In this document: positions 15,312-15,570 of the stretch, one piece after another
How the letters are laid out: each line of letters begins with the position of its first letter
Position numbering within the stretch: the first letter of the stretch is position 1
NCBI GenBank assembly: GCA_031288935.1
Contig: JAITQL010000103.1
Span: 1 to 15,570 of the forward strand
DNA length: 15,570 bases
DNA from: Tannerella sp.
GTDB taxonomy: Bacteria; Bacteroidota; Bacteroidia; Bacteroidales; Tannerellaceae
Direction: 5' to 3'
Notes under the pieces: model-generated
Seen by the model: the letters and a program-made list of their open reading frames with translations, nothing else
Database searches by the model: none
What the model was told of the DNA's origin: nothing
Program-made: the position numbers and the translations under genes

Positions 15312-15570
15312 GTGGATACTTTAAGTTATAAGACCATTTCTGCAAACAAGGCAACTGTAAACAAAGAGTGGGTAGTGGTTGATGCCACCAGCCAGTCCTT
15401 GGGACGTATTTGCTCGAAAGTAGCCAAACTTTTGCGCGGCAAGTACAAACCTGATTTTACTCCGCATGTTGATTGTGGTGATAATGTAATTATTATCAAT
15501 GCAGATAAAGTCGTTCTGACCGGAAATAAGTGGAACGGCCGTATTTATTTGAGATATACCGGATATCCCG
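15312..15570 (+). CDS. rplM: 50S ribosomal protein L13 (uL13), 5' part
   Basis: A GTG start at 15312 opens a frame to the right edge (86 complete codons) reading [16 protein letters not shown], then [20 protein letters not shown], then [16 protein letters not shown] and [14 protein letters not shown]. This is the conserved N-terminal half of L13, an early-assembly protein of the large ribosomal subunit. The GTG is chosen because the conserved start follows it directly and no in-frame ATG lies close by. In most bacteria rpsI follows rplM; that part lies outside the window. The 3' end is missing only because the window stops. Confidence 0.98.
   Translation, partial: MDTLSYKTISANKATVNKEWVVVDATSQSLGRICSKVAKLLRGKYKPDFTPHVDCGDNVIIINADKVVLTGNKWNGRIYLRYTGYP

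Overview
The window looks like chromosomal DNA of a Bacteroidales bacterium with fairly high GC for that order. Four things point there. The start of ribosomal protein L13 at the right edge has a typical Bacteroidia sequence and a GTG start. Promoter -7 boxes of the form TAnnTTTG lie before most genes, and Shine-Dalgarno sites are scarce. A PorW/SprE-type lipoprotein ties it to the type IX secretion (T9SS) lineages. A very large fused activase/dehydratase-like protein is of a kind known in anaerobic Bacteroidales and Clostridia. A Tannerellaceae- or Porphyromonadaceae-like host is my inference only.

Layout, left to right. On the minus strand: a SAM-dependent methyltransferase cut by the left edge (1-420); a spacer filled by a 21-bp tandem repeat (500-751); a Tat-exported Gfo/Idh/MocA oxidoreductase (845-2209); a giant iron-sulfur ATPase/dehydratase-like protein (2474-6721); a second spacer with an unrelated 21-bp repeat array (6972-7202); an acyl-CoA synthetase-like AMP ligase (7248-8909); a DUF5672 glycosyltransferase-like protein (9115-9891); and the PorW/SprE-like lipoprotein (9902-13264), which lies just upstream of the DUF5672 gene in the same operon. 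On the plus strand: a secreted metallophosphoesterase lipoprotein (13711-15039) and the 5' part of rplM (15312 to the right edge). The divergent spacer between the two strands carries a third, short 23-bp repeat array.

The genes do not form one obvious pathway. They look like ordinary housekeeping and envelope genes, each with its own promoter except the porW-DUF5672 pair. The unusual content lies between them: three tandem-repeat arrays with unrelated units, two of which have the same 21-bp period and the same length of eleven units (231 bp). In the first array, point differences fall mostly at third codon positions of one plus-strand frame. The fused activase has an internally doubled architecture, with two ATPase domains followed by two dehydratase-like modules. 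The metallophosphoesterase and rplM share a promoter plus early-leader sequence, and the rplM leader can form a long hairpin.
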